DNA of 64,000 bases from Endomychus coccineus (Eukaryota; Arthropoda; Insecta; Coleoptera; Endomychidae), in the NCBI GenBank assembly GCA_958510875.1, contig OY294069.1, forward strand, positions 157,727,111 to 157,791,110, in the 5' to 3' direction. Positions 54,265 through 64,000 of this stretch are shown in pieces; position 1 is the first letter of the stretch; the number at the start of each line of letters is the position of its first letter. A program made the position numbers and the translations under genes. Under the pieces are notes generated by a model. The model made no database searches. It had not been told where the DNA came from and saw nothing but the letters and a program-made list of their open reading frames with translations.

Positions 54265-55738
54265 CAGTGACGGCTCGTGAACTTTTTAAGAGAGGAGGCT
54301 GGACATTAAACGTTTTTTTATACTCTACTCAGCCAATTAATTTAACTTTTGCACAGCGACCGTACCAGCTACTTCAGTGACAAAATTAATTGTTGAGCAA
54401 TTAATTTATTCGCAAAGTCAAATCGTTGAAATTTTTCTATTAAGAAATTCAATAAATGGAAGGCGGTTTTTCCCGAACTAACATCGTAAACCCTAAAAAT
54501 CTTTTCACTAGTTGTCCATTTTTTACAAATCTAAAAATTATTGATAATTGTGATTTACACGTTATATCAGTTGTTTCGTCAACCTGCCACGAAAAAAAAG
54601 GGATATTCAATAATTCATCCTCTATGTGATTTCGGAGGACCTAATTTATTGAATCAAGAATTTTGTTTTGTATTGTTTTTGAGGTGCCTGCAAATACTGA
54701 CGCGTTAGTCATAAAATCGCGAAGCTTACTGTCGTATTTACAAAACAAATCTAATAATTCCCTAAAATTACCTTTATTAACTGAATTTTCAGTTTCATCA
54801 TGCCCTCTAAAAGCCAAATCTTGAGATGATAAATGCAATAAGAAATCAATGATTTTTTTTTAAACTTCGCGGTTGTCTTTAACTGTATTATTATGATTTT
54901 CTATTTCGCGTGTACGATCAGAAACAATCACATTAACAATATTCTGTTTACCGGTTAATTTAAACTTAATACTCGATGTAATATGTTCCTGCGATTTTGC
55001 ATGTCTGTCTAAGCCACGAGCTAAATTTTTCAAATCATTATAACCCAAGTGCCCCAACATGAAGTTGTATTTGATGTAAATAGCAAGCAATAGCAGCAAT
55101 ATAATTTATTGTGTACCTCAGATCCCGTTAACCATACATATTTTTTATAATTATCATTATTAAATGATCGATTTTGAAACTGACCTGTCATCACTTATCC
55201 TTTCAAATCCGGTAAAGGCCATTTATTAAAAAAAAACACTTTTCTGTCATATGTTAATCCACTAAATGGATTTTTTAAGAAGTCTGCAACTAAATCACTA
55301 CTCATTTTAACGTTTAATAATTTGTTGATCAGATAAATTCTTAACCTTACTTCGCGTTGCGAAACAAAAACAATAACTGACGGGGCACGTGTCGCTGTTG
55401 CAGCAACTATCGTATTTCATACGACTGAACGAGTGTGAATGAGAGGCTAGCCTACAGACGACGTTGCAATTCTCGTGTTTTGCTTAATGTAGAGCAATTG
55501 AACTGGTTGGAAAAACGGCAACTGTGTTGACCACACGTATTTATCGTTTGAGAATAGAGAATAGAGAATCTAGCCTCTGGCCACTGTTGCCAGATTAGAA
55601 ATAACTACTGAGAACGGGGAATTAATTGTAAAATTTAAAGAATTATCAGAGAAACAGGAAATAAAATGGAGAACGATCATTAAGATAAATTGGTGAGGAG
55701 GCTGAGCCTCCTTAGCCTCCTTCGAGGAGCCGCCACTG
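54265..55738 (-). mobile_element. hAT element with 8-bp target duplication, internally deleted
   Basis: Flanked by identical 8-bp GACCTTAT (54257-54264 and 55739-55746). Inverted termini CAGTGACGGCTC and GAGCCGCCACTG match but for one base. Length is 1474 bp. Minus-strand codons belong to a hAT transposase of the TTF-zinc-finger type: YKKYVWLTGSEVHNKLYCCY (~55150), GYNDLKNLARGLDRHAKSQE (~55010) and SSQDLAFRGHDETENSVNKG (~54810), then TSKTIQNKI. The catalytic core and dimerisation domain are missing and stops are present (near 55200 and 54860). A non-autonomous deletion derivative. Confidence 0.93.
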
Positions 55739-55746
55739 GACCTTAT

Positions 55747-56210
55747 TAGACATATTGCTTTTGAGCATTCTACCTAAAATATACTTTTGACATTTAACAT
55801 GCATAAGTATTATATCCCATAGGAAAACACTGCGAAATTTAAACAGTGAACTTTTATGCAATTAACGAAGATTATTGTTTCACGTTATTACGCACTGCCA
55901 ATATATCACTGCATGTACTTCAAGAGTTTTAAAGTATTTGCTGGTGTGCAATCAAAATCTGTGGTTAATACTAACACGATTACAGTTTTACTAGCTTCAG
56001 TGGAATCGCGCTGATGAAAAAAGCAATCTTAGCTATACTGAATCAAGGTCGCACTGGCACTGCACTTCTTAGAACAATTGCTAGGAAATATTGACGTTTC
56101 TGATCCAAGGTGCTAAAATTGTCAACATGTCAAAATAATTCTTCAAAATGTTATATTTAATTTTCAATTTCAAGGACGGCTAATATCATGTTGAAAATAA
56201 TATTTATTTG
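55747..56210. other. Intergenic DNA, nothing recognised
   Basis: AT-rich, no motif; downstream flank of the MDH-like gene. Confidence 0.4.
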
Positions 56211-56214
56211 AACT

Positions 56215-56220
56215 TTTATT
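56215..56220 (-). promoter_or_regulatory. Polyadenylation signal of the MDH-like gene
   Basis: AATAAA on the minus strand, 23 bp after the stop codon. Confidence 0.6.
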
Positions 56221-56242
56221 GGAAATAATACATCACTTCGTT

Positions 56243-59200
56243 CTAACAAGGTGGATTTATAGTACAATAAGGCGTTGGACAACGAGTATGTGAGGGTTTT
56301 TCATCACATGGATCGCATGTGGGTGGGTCATAAATACCAACAAACTGCTCTCCCCTTCGGATATCTTGGAAGAGAATTGGCACAATATTATCTAGCAAAC
56401 AATTTTCATAGTCAGACAGCTTTGGAATTCCGAAGTTTCGCATAATCCCCCCTAAAATAAAAATTATTCATGTTCATTTATTGATTATTAATTTTATAAA
56501 CCTGTGATAGATGTAAATATTGATTAACAGTCGCTGCTGAAGTAAAATAAATAGAATAGTGATACAAAACAAATTTAAATTTACATGAACTCCATATTTT
56601 TCCACTGTTTCGTAACATATTGACATTTTCAAAGTGAGTTATCAACTATGTTTCAAATATAGTCATGTATGATATTATTGCAAACCAATTATAAGATTTG
56701 GTAACATAACCTATTTTGGAAATTGCTAGTTTTGAATCTTTAGGCTACAACTTTGAAGAACATATCTGGGTGAACAGCCTGTATATAATATGTCAATTAT
56801 GGGTATCGGTTAACAAAGTTTAAGGAGTAGATGTGTGGAAATAAAAAATTAAAAACAGGAAAATATTTTTAAAGCTTCGTATATAAACAATGATAATATA
56901 AATTAAAAAGTCGCATTCATTGCTGATATTGATATAAAAGATCGTCAAGGCGTGAAATATGTAAAAAAAAAGTGAAAAAAGATCCAGGTCTAGCTATCTT
57001 GATCAGGCTGTCGCACAGTTTCCACTCCCAGGCGCGATCCCACTACTGCTCGACACGGAAACTTTTGGCTGCTGGGTTTCCCCCCTGGCCCGATTCGCTT
57101 CGCCTTGGCTAACCTGGCCACTTTGAACTCCTCCAAAGTGCCCATGTTGATGCCAAGCTTAGTGTGGACGCCTGGTCAACGTGAAACGCTCTACACCAGA
57201 ACTCCTGATCTCAAACCATCCACTAAATCTGACTTCCAAGTAGCTGGATTACAAGAGACGCCACGCTCCCAGTCGAACATTAGAGTCATATTTGAGAATC
57301 AGTTGTTACAATTCGACATTGAAATTGTCAATCCCACGATATAGCTATGATACGTTATTAGAATATCAAAATTCATCATCGCTATTTAAATAAAATAAGA
57401 ATACTATTATGAATGTCGGATTATTTAGAATTCTAACAATTTAATAATAACTTTACTGTGTAATTGATGTACCGCGCATGTGCAAGTGGTGCAACATTTA
57501 TATAAGTTGGGTTGCCTATTCCAAGGAGTGATGGAAGCCGCGATCGAATTATTGATTTGAATCGTTTTAAAAACGACATAAGTCAGTAAAACACAAGACA
57601 AAAAATTAACTACATGAAAATGTTAAATTGTGTATTTATATAATATGGGATCAACGGTTATTTTATATTATATATTTTACATTACTCACCTGGTCCAAGC
57701 AAAATAGGAGTGGCTATATATTTGAGTTGTCGATGTATTTTGGAACGTACATAAGTACATTCTACAATATCTTGATAACCACGGAGACCTTTCACCAGAG
57801 ATATAACGAAACGTGAAATACCAAATGCTCCAGCCAGATTATCAGATCCATTATTTTTCAATTTGGAAATGTTGATAGGAGCGTATCTCACACTCCTTGT
57901 GATCTTCTCAATAGTATCCTATGAAAAGAATAAAAAATTCGACCATGAGGAGGGGATATGGGAACTTTTTGACAATGATTTTGTGAAAATACAGGTATGC
58001 AAATGTGTTAACATCTCAACCTATTCTAGGCCGATATGTTCAAATATAATTTGAAAATATATCTCTTGAAATTTATTTATTCATTTCCTTATTTACATTA
58101 CACCCGTAGAGCCCAATTTCAAAATGAGGAATAACACAAGATAAGATATACAAGAAAATATTATAACAGGCATTGAAATTAAACATAACATTCTAAGAAC
58201 AAAACATAATCATATAACTAGAACAAAAATTAAACAAAGATTAAACAAAGAAGAGAGAAAATGCAATCTATAGAGAACTGAGGATTGCACGTAACGCTTC
58301 AGACCTCAGATAAGTCAAACTACATGTGAATAGATCGACCAGCATAAGTATGTTATTGTAAGCTCTGCACATGCCACTGAGTGGCGAGCACTTGCTTATG
58401 TTTGTTCTCGGTGTAGGCAAGTAAAAAATAAATTAAGTCTGGACTCAAATCTAGACACATGAAAACACAAAGCCCGCAAAATTTCCGAACATTCCACAAA
58501 AGAATGAAAGAGTTTAAACAGGAATACTATACCAGACCTGGATCTTCAGTAAGCCAAGCTGTCGAAAGAAAACCTCGAAAGTAAATCGGTATGTGGATAG
58601 CCAATAACAGGGTAGATATTGTTACATTTAAAAGCAAGATATTTGAGAAATCTGCGTTGAATGCTTTCCACAGAGACAACATGAATCTGGTAGAATGGAG
58701 ACCATACCAAGGACGCATATTCGAACCGTGATCTTACAAATGTATTAAAGAGAAGAATAGATGTCTGAATCTCGGAAAACTCCCTAGAACAAACCCCAAC
58801 ATCTTAGACGCTTTGGCGCACATATGACTGATATGATCAATGAATGATAACCTTCTGTCAAAGATAACACCAAGGTCACAGAACGTCTTCGGTCTATTCG
58901 AGACACGGCAAATCATGTACACAGGATCAAAGCCAGGAGAATGATCTTGCGAATGAATCGTTGTGCTCCCACCAATCCTGGTAGTCGCCATTCGACATGT
59001 CAAATATGAGACCCAGTGTACGAGTATTGTTACATGGTTTGATTCATGGTTGATCTTATGCGACATTTAATGCTCGAGGGTTGACGTGACGCTGTTGCAA
59101 ATATGAAAAAAAAACATTATCCCTCTCCAATCGAAAATTGACGTGTCCATTCAAATATACGGTACCATCCATGCAAAAACCCCATGTAATGTTCTCGGTG

Positions 59201-62200
59201 GGTCATTCTGTGAATATATTGTTACATCTACTTTCATCAGGAGCTGTACAAATTGGCAGTAGTTGATTTTTGCATCGCCAAATGTGAGTTTTGTTTATTT
59301 TAGAGCACATTAGAGCAATGTGTTGTACTCACCGCTGTAAACTCAGAACATGGCGTTGCATTAGATAAAAGAGGCACCGTTGTCGTTTCGGTATGCCCTC
59401 CAATGACAGGAATGTTTACGCATTCTGGTTCTAGTTCTAACGCGCTTGCCGCTAGAACGTTACTTCGCACTACGTCCACAGTTGTGATCCCAAAAATATT
59501 ATTAGGACTGTAGGTACCTTGTTTCTTCATCACTTCACTCATTAATGGCACCATCGAATTCACCGGGTTTGTAGCTACTGCTACTAAAGCCTGCAAAATG
59601 GATATAAAAAGTATTGTAATCAATGGCTCCAATAATACTTCAGAAGTTGGAGAATAAAACTCAAATTTTACACAAAACTTTTAACATTTAATTTAAAAAT
59701 GCTGACAAATTGTTTCACCACACTGTGGCATTATCAAAGCGAGGAGTTATCAACTAAAGCTAAATCTAAAAGTATGTCCTTAAATATCAGGGATCAGAAT
59801 GTGGTGCAAATTGAGGGATGGGGGTGGATAATGGTGGGAGTGTGTTTACAAAATTGTTAACAAGCGGTGAATTATATGTGTCGATTTGATCATTTAATAT
59901 TACATTATTATTGTTTTTTGCGTGTTTCAAAATTTCTATGGATTCTAATATATTAAGTTTATGTCCTTTTTCCTGAATATGTAGAATATCAGGATTAAGG
60001 GTGAAATTGTGGTTATGTTCTAACAGGTGATTTGCGTAATTAGAGTCTTCTTTTTTGAGCCTGTAACTTCCCAAATGTTCATTGAACCTTACGCTGAAAC
60101 TGCGTCCAGTTTGTCCTATGTACAAAGCACTACAGTCATCACATCTCAGTCTGTAAACTCCAGATTTCTTTAAGTTATCTTTTTTAGATTTCGAGTTATT
60201 AATATACGAGCATAGGTTATTTGTTGTTTTAAAGGCGACGTTTTTATTCTGTTTTTTAAGGAATTGAGATATTTTTAGTGAATGTTTACCTAAATATGTA
60301 AGACATGTGAAATTTGATTTTGTATTATTATTAATTTGCGGATAAATTATGCTTAAGGCTTTTTTATTGAGTTTATTTTGGAGTATTTTATTAATTATCT
60401 TGACATTATAACCGTTATTTTTGGCAATATCTACGATTCTGTTTAATTCTAAATGGAAATTATCTTTACTTAATGGGACATTAATTAATTTATGTATCAT
60501 ACAATTATATGCTGCTAGCTTATGTGATTGTGGATGTAAAGAAGTGTTGTGTATTGTGGTATCTGTGTGGGTGGGCTTGTGATAAATAGCGAAAGAAAAG
60601 TAATTATTTGTGTGTGAAATTGTCAGATCTAAAAAGTTTAAGGACTTGTTGTTTTCCATCTCTAATGTGAATTCTATATTTGGGTGTAAGTTGTTGATAT
60701 AGGTGAGAAAAGAATTTATTTGACGGTTACTGCCTGTATAGCTCCAATAATACATTAAAAAATATCTGAAAACCAAACCACACATCAAAATATAATCTAG
60801 GGGACAACCTATACATTGCTATATTCTGCAAACAGCAAAAAAGCATTAATATTCGAAGATATAATTATGCACGTCTTTAACATCATAATGTGGCGTTTGT
60901 TTTTATTCAAAATAGACAGAATATCAGGCAAAATAATACATCATAGTTTATTGGAACTTTTCTTGAACCTGTTCTGTGATCCAGACTTGGAGCACGGGAC
61001 GAGGATTTTGCAGAGAGATGCTAGAACTATAACAATGACTGGAGGAGCCCTTCTTTGAAATGTCTCAGATGGAATCAGATCCAAAGAAATATTTGCCTTT
61101 ATAAATTTAAAAAGTAGTTGCCATCACTATATTAAAAGCTCAAATGTAAGACTGCTTTGAAATGAGCATTACTAATCCAACGAAGTCTAGACCTCGTTGT
61201 ACTAATCACTCTAATCGAAGATAAAATATACTTTTTCTCGTTGATTCTTGCACTTGACACTACAAATGTTATTATTATTCCTATGATGGAATAGTTCTCC
61301 TAGGAAACATCCTAAATTGTTAATGCTGCATCTGATCATTTTAAAAGAATAACGATTACTTTGATTTTAAACATTACCTTCGGACAGCACACAGCAATAA
61401 ATTCTGCAAGGTATTGTACTACAGGGGCATTCTGTTCAAACATTACAGGATAATTTTTTACACTAACTCCTGAAGCAGATGTCAATACGACCACCACGTT
61501 CGATCTCTAGAAGTAGAGGAAAAGGAATAAACTATAGTCGATGACCTGAATAATACACAGTGATTCGTGATTCTCCGGGTAAATTGAATCATTGATTTAC
61601 CAAAACAGCAAAAGTGTTTTCTATGTTTTGTTTTAAATAAATTCCAAATAATGATTTACAGTAAAATTTTAAGAATAGGAAGAACCTTTGGTTAGGTTAT
61701 TAAGTTATTAGCTCAAAACAATTAATTTCTGTAATATCTCTAGATCATTCTCATAATTTTCTTGTTGATTAGTAAATATATGTTAAAATTGATTGAATAA
61801 TAGTGGAAATTAAACTGGTTATGTGAAAATAGTAGAAGAACATTATTCGAAACTGTTTCATCTGTTGAATTGAATAACCACTGAAATAATGGCCTATTCA
61901 TTCTGATTGTATGAACTATTAGTCAAAATGAATTGGTGGATAGCTCCGTCATTAAGGTAACATACCCATCAACGGTAGGTCTATCTATTGTTTGTTGAGT
62001 TATGGCAGAAACCTTAAATACTTACATGTAGTGCTTTTCCCAGATCGCATTTTCCTGAATAGCCATTAACTTTACAATGTGTGTCGATATGATTTAGCTC
62101 CATCGCAAAACTACATGTTGGTTTTATATCGAATAGACACATTTCATCGATTAACGGAGACTGTTTCAAAAGCATTGCCAGTAGTTGCCCAGTATTACCT

Positions 62201-62708
62201 TAGAAAACGAGTATCTTAATCAAAAAAAATGAACGAATTTAATATTTTTAAGGTCCACTATCATATTTTCATTCATTTTCAATCGACAAACTGTATATTA
62301 TATGGTTCGGTAACCCAATGCATTATACATATAGTGGAAACAACGTCGCAACTTTTTGTTCATTATATTTCAAATAATCGAATAATCATTAGCAATTTTA
62401 TAATATTTATCGACGTTAAGAACATTTTTTATTTCCAAAGCACAATCCAAATGATTCACTATGAAAATATGGTCATGCAATGATCATTTTAAGAACCTAA
62501 ACCTTAGAAATTTACAAGGGACTGTCACAACAATAGTGTATAGGTAAAACTTACCCATTGCACCCAATAAGGTTACTTTCAATTGTGTCGATTTGGTCGA
62601 ATACAAAGCGTTTTGGATGCATTTTGTTTGTTCAGAGGAGAATAATAAACTAGTATGAGGTTTTGCGATTCGTCTTAAATTTTTACCAAAATTTTGAATG
62701 AATGCCAT
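56243..62708 (-). CDS. Mitochondrial malate dehydrogenase paralogue, divergent
   Basis: Six minus-strand exons: 62708-62555, 62198-62026, 61506-61378, 59590-59333, 57918-57690, 56451-56243. Phases agree; total 1152 nt, 383 residues. The N-terminus (RRIAKPH within the first 20 residues) fits a mitochondrial presequence. The Rossmann loop LLGAMGGNTGQLLAMLL and the NAD-selecting Asp of CLFDIKP are kept. VATNPVNSMVPL, ITTVDVVRSN (Asp and Arg) and PVIGGH (catalytic His) are kept. The substrate loop that normally reads PRKPGMTR has become SASGVSVKNYPVMF, losing two Arg. The last exon adds a Cys-rich tail (PTCDPCDEKPSHTRCPTPYC), about 45 residues beyond normal length. Malate/oxaloacetate activity is doubtful; a testis-type MDH-like protein is possible. 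Introns hold a LINE and a PLE. Confidence 0.88.
57000..57350. other. GC-richer insertion of unknown nature in intron
   Basis: Base composition changes abruptly at about 57000 to ~50% GC. The minus strand has an open stretch (about 57180-57010) including NMGTLEEFKVARLAKAKRIG, which I do not recognise. No splice sites fit the MDH gene. It may be a transposon or retropseudogene piece. Confidence 0.35.
58090..59066 (-). pseudogene. Jockey/CR1-like LINE fragment, RT thumb region
   Basis: Minus-strand frames give DPVYMICRVSNRPKTFCDLG and VIFDRRLSFIDHISHMCAKA, SKMLGFVLGSFPRFR (59066-58734), then VRSRFEYASLVWSPF-like codons and VESIQRRFLKYLAF-like codons after a frameshift (58740-58600). The RT catalytic box is absent. 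It lies in the intron between MDH exons 4 and 5. Confidence 0.8.
59787..60830 (-). pseudogene. Penelope-like element, RT end plus GIY-YIG nuclease
   Basis: One minus-strand frame of 333 codons (60788-59787), the longest transposon frame here. It covers the RT end (FTLEMENNKSLNFLDLTISH, YHKPTHTDTTIHNTSLHPQS), a connector, and a complete GIY-YIG domain: KSGVYRLRCDDCSALYIGQT with GRSFSVRFNEH, then ANHLLEHNHNFTLN and LNILESIEILKHAKN. The C-terminus runs to ...PQFAPHSDP. The RT catalytic box upstream is lost near 60760. It belongs to another PLE lineage than those at 12345 and 28560 and looks younger because its frame is intact. Confidence 0.9.
60831..61377. other. Intron DNA, nothing recognised
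   Basis: A + frame at 60816-61058 includes CDPDLEHGTRILQRDARTIT, unsupported by any motif. Confidence 0.35.
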
Positions 62709-63164
62709 GATGTTCGATTATGTCAAGATAAATGTACTAAAATGGTATTGTCATGATGCAATGTCATATTCTGTCTAAGTGAGGATCTATAGATCAATGA
62801 ATATGCTTGATTAATTATTATCGATAGTAAAATCACTAGGGACGCTAATTTTATCGATTATTTTTCCATACGCATTTTGTCTGATAGAAACAGTGATTGT
62901 CAAAGAAACGATTTCATAATCAATAAGATGGTAATCAAAAATTGTTATGCATTTATAAAAATTCGTCAATTAATGATAATGTTAATTGCGAATTCATAAA
63001 AAATATGTGTACCTCGTAGTAAAAGCACATCCCCACACTTCAATGCTTGTTCCAATTTACATTGTCGTTCGGGAATGTATTGCTTTTACTACTAGATACA
63101 CAATGTACTATTTATTTATTTTACAATGTTGTAATACGTAATCTCTTAACATGATAACGTAATA
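62709..63164. other. Upstream region of the MDH-like gene
   Basis: AT-rich. No clear TATA box at a fixed distance from the ATG at 62708; several TATAAA-like runs exist. Promoter not identified. Confidence 0.35.
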
Positions 63165-64000
63165 CCAGAGGCGTAGCGAGAATTGTGCGCGCCCGGGGAC
63201 AGCTATCATAATTGCGCCCCCCCCCCGTCCCAGCCCCTTGATTCATAACAATATTCATTTTCGTATACAACATTGCCAAATATATTTAATGAAAGAAACA
63301 AGGGAACACAGTTTTTAATAGTTTTAAGTACCTTTCTTTTAAACTTACATAATATATTCATTGAACAATAAATCTAGATATGTATTTGACGCGGTTTCAT
63401 TGATGCAAACGTTTCTATTGCGTGATGCATCAATCGATTCGAGAGTCTCTTTCTCTATAAGTCCGACAATCTTTATTGCTCCATTGATGCCCGCAGATAA
63501 GTTAATATTAACTTTAACTTGCTGAAGGACCGCTCACAGCTTGCAATAGATACGGACAGTTAGCAGGATCTGTAGCGCAACTCTTAAATTCGGAAAACAT
63601 CTTTACCGTACTGTATAAGAAATTGGAGTAGTTCGATGGTGGTATCGATGACATTTTCCCGTGAACGTAGTAACATTCTGCAATCAACGATGTCGTTATA
63701 CAAGCCAGTGCCGTCAACGTCAGTAGCGTAAAATTCTCCGAAACTTTCACTGTTTTTCCAGCGAATCGAAATCTGAATCACTCATCAACTCTGCAACATT
63801 CAAGAGGAAGCGAAACTTCTTGATCAGATCACGAAGACGCTGAAAACGATTGTCGAACTCAACCTGGAGCCTATCAATAGCGTTTGCCAAAACACAACCT
63901 TCTTCTTCCTCTGCTGAAAGGCCTGCACCTTCAGCTAGCTCTCCAGGCATTCGGCGACGTCTTCTTCTCCGTTCGACGTTGATTTCTCATCGGTCACATT
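63165..64000 (-). pseudogene. hAT transposon end with dimerisation-domain remnant
   Basis: A terminus-like CAGAGGCGTAGCGAG starts at about 63168. Minus-strand codons from the right edge give a transposase C-terminal region (LQVEFDNRFQRLRDLIKKFR near 63860; LTVSVSIASCERSFSKLKLI near 63520, the hAT dimerisation signature; then YLRASMEQ). Frameshifts at about 63750 and 63590 break it. The element runs past the right window edge. A C run lies at 63216-63225. Confidence 0.75.

Noticed and set aside
60816..61058. 80-codon plus-strand frame beside the PLE
   Set aside because: No motif; may be flank of an old repeat.

Overview
The window is nuclear DNA from an insect; the order cannot be fixed from sequence alone. 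Evidence: short spliced exons with GT/AG borders separated by introns of up to about 6 kb, an AT-rich background, and a repeat load typical of arthropods: Penelope-like elements (PLEs), R1-like and Jockey/CR1-like LINEs, mariner-type and hAT DNA transposons, a Helitron2-type remnant, MITEs and foldback elements. Most open reading frames here are decayed transposon pieces or chance frames.

Two host genes are visible and they converge. (1) On the + strand, 17 exons from 9109 to 51144 encode the last ~1258 residues of a receptor-type guanylate cyclase of the Gyc76C family: part of the ligand-binding ectodomain, one transmembrane helix, kinase-homology domain, dimerisation helix, catalytic cyclase domain and a long tail ending in a possible PDZ ligand. 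The first exons lie upstream of the window. An alternative last exon at 43921-43982 would give a short isoform lacking the tail. (2) On the - strand, six exons from 62708 down to 56243 encode a 383-residue mitochondrial malate dehydrogenase paralogue that keeps the NAD fold and the catalytic Asp/His pair but has lost the substrate-binding Arg loop and gained a Cys-rich tail.

Layout: 1-8.8 kb, tandem repeats, a 1.7-kb palindrome, LINE pieces, a tRNA-like sequence, a PLE fragment and AT-rich DNA. 9.1-51.1 kb, the cyclase gene, its introns filled with a 0.9-kb foldback, a mariner-like element with ~590-bp inverted repeats, PLE ends with hammerhead ribozyme cores, a second mariner, LINEs, a 1.5-kb palindrome (23.5-25.0 kb) and a 4.2-kb palindromic element (29.9-34.1 kb) that encloses a broken tyrosine-recombinase gene. 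51.1-56.2 kb, intergenic, with an LTR-like sequence and a hAT copy with a perfect 8-bp target duplication. 56.2-62.7 kb, the MDH-like gene with a LINE and a PLE in its introns. 63.2-64 kb, the end of another hAT.

The most interesting signal is a short sequence module, core CAGCGACCCCAAAAACC, usually preceded by TCGTGNT, once per ~125-160-bp unit. It recurs in four otherwise different repeat structures (1-500, 1320-2996, 23551-25240 and, more diverged, 29865-34085). Three of these are long palindromes and one holds the tyrosine recombinase. This suggests a family of palindromic elements mobilised by a Crypton-like recombinase, with the module as a candidate recognition site; this is inference.
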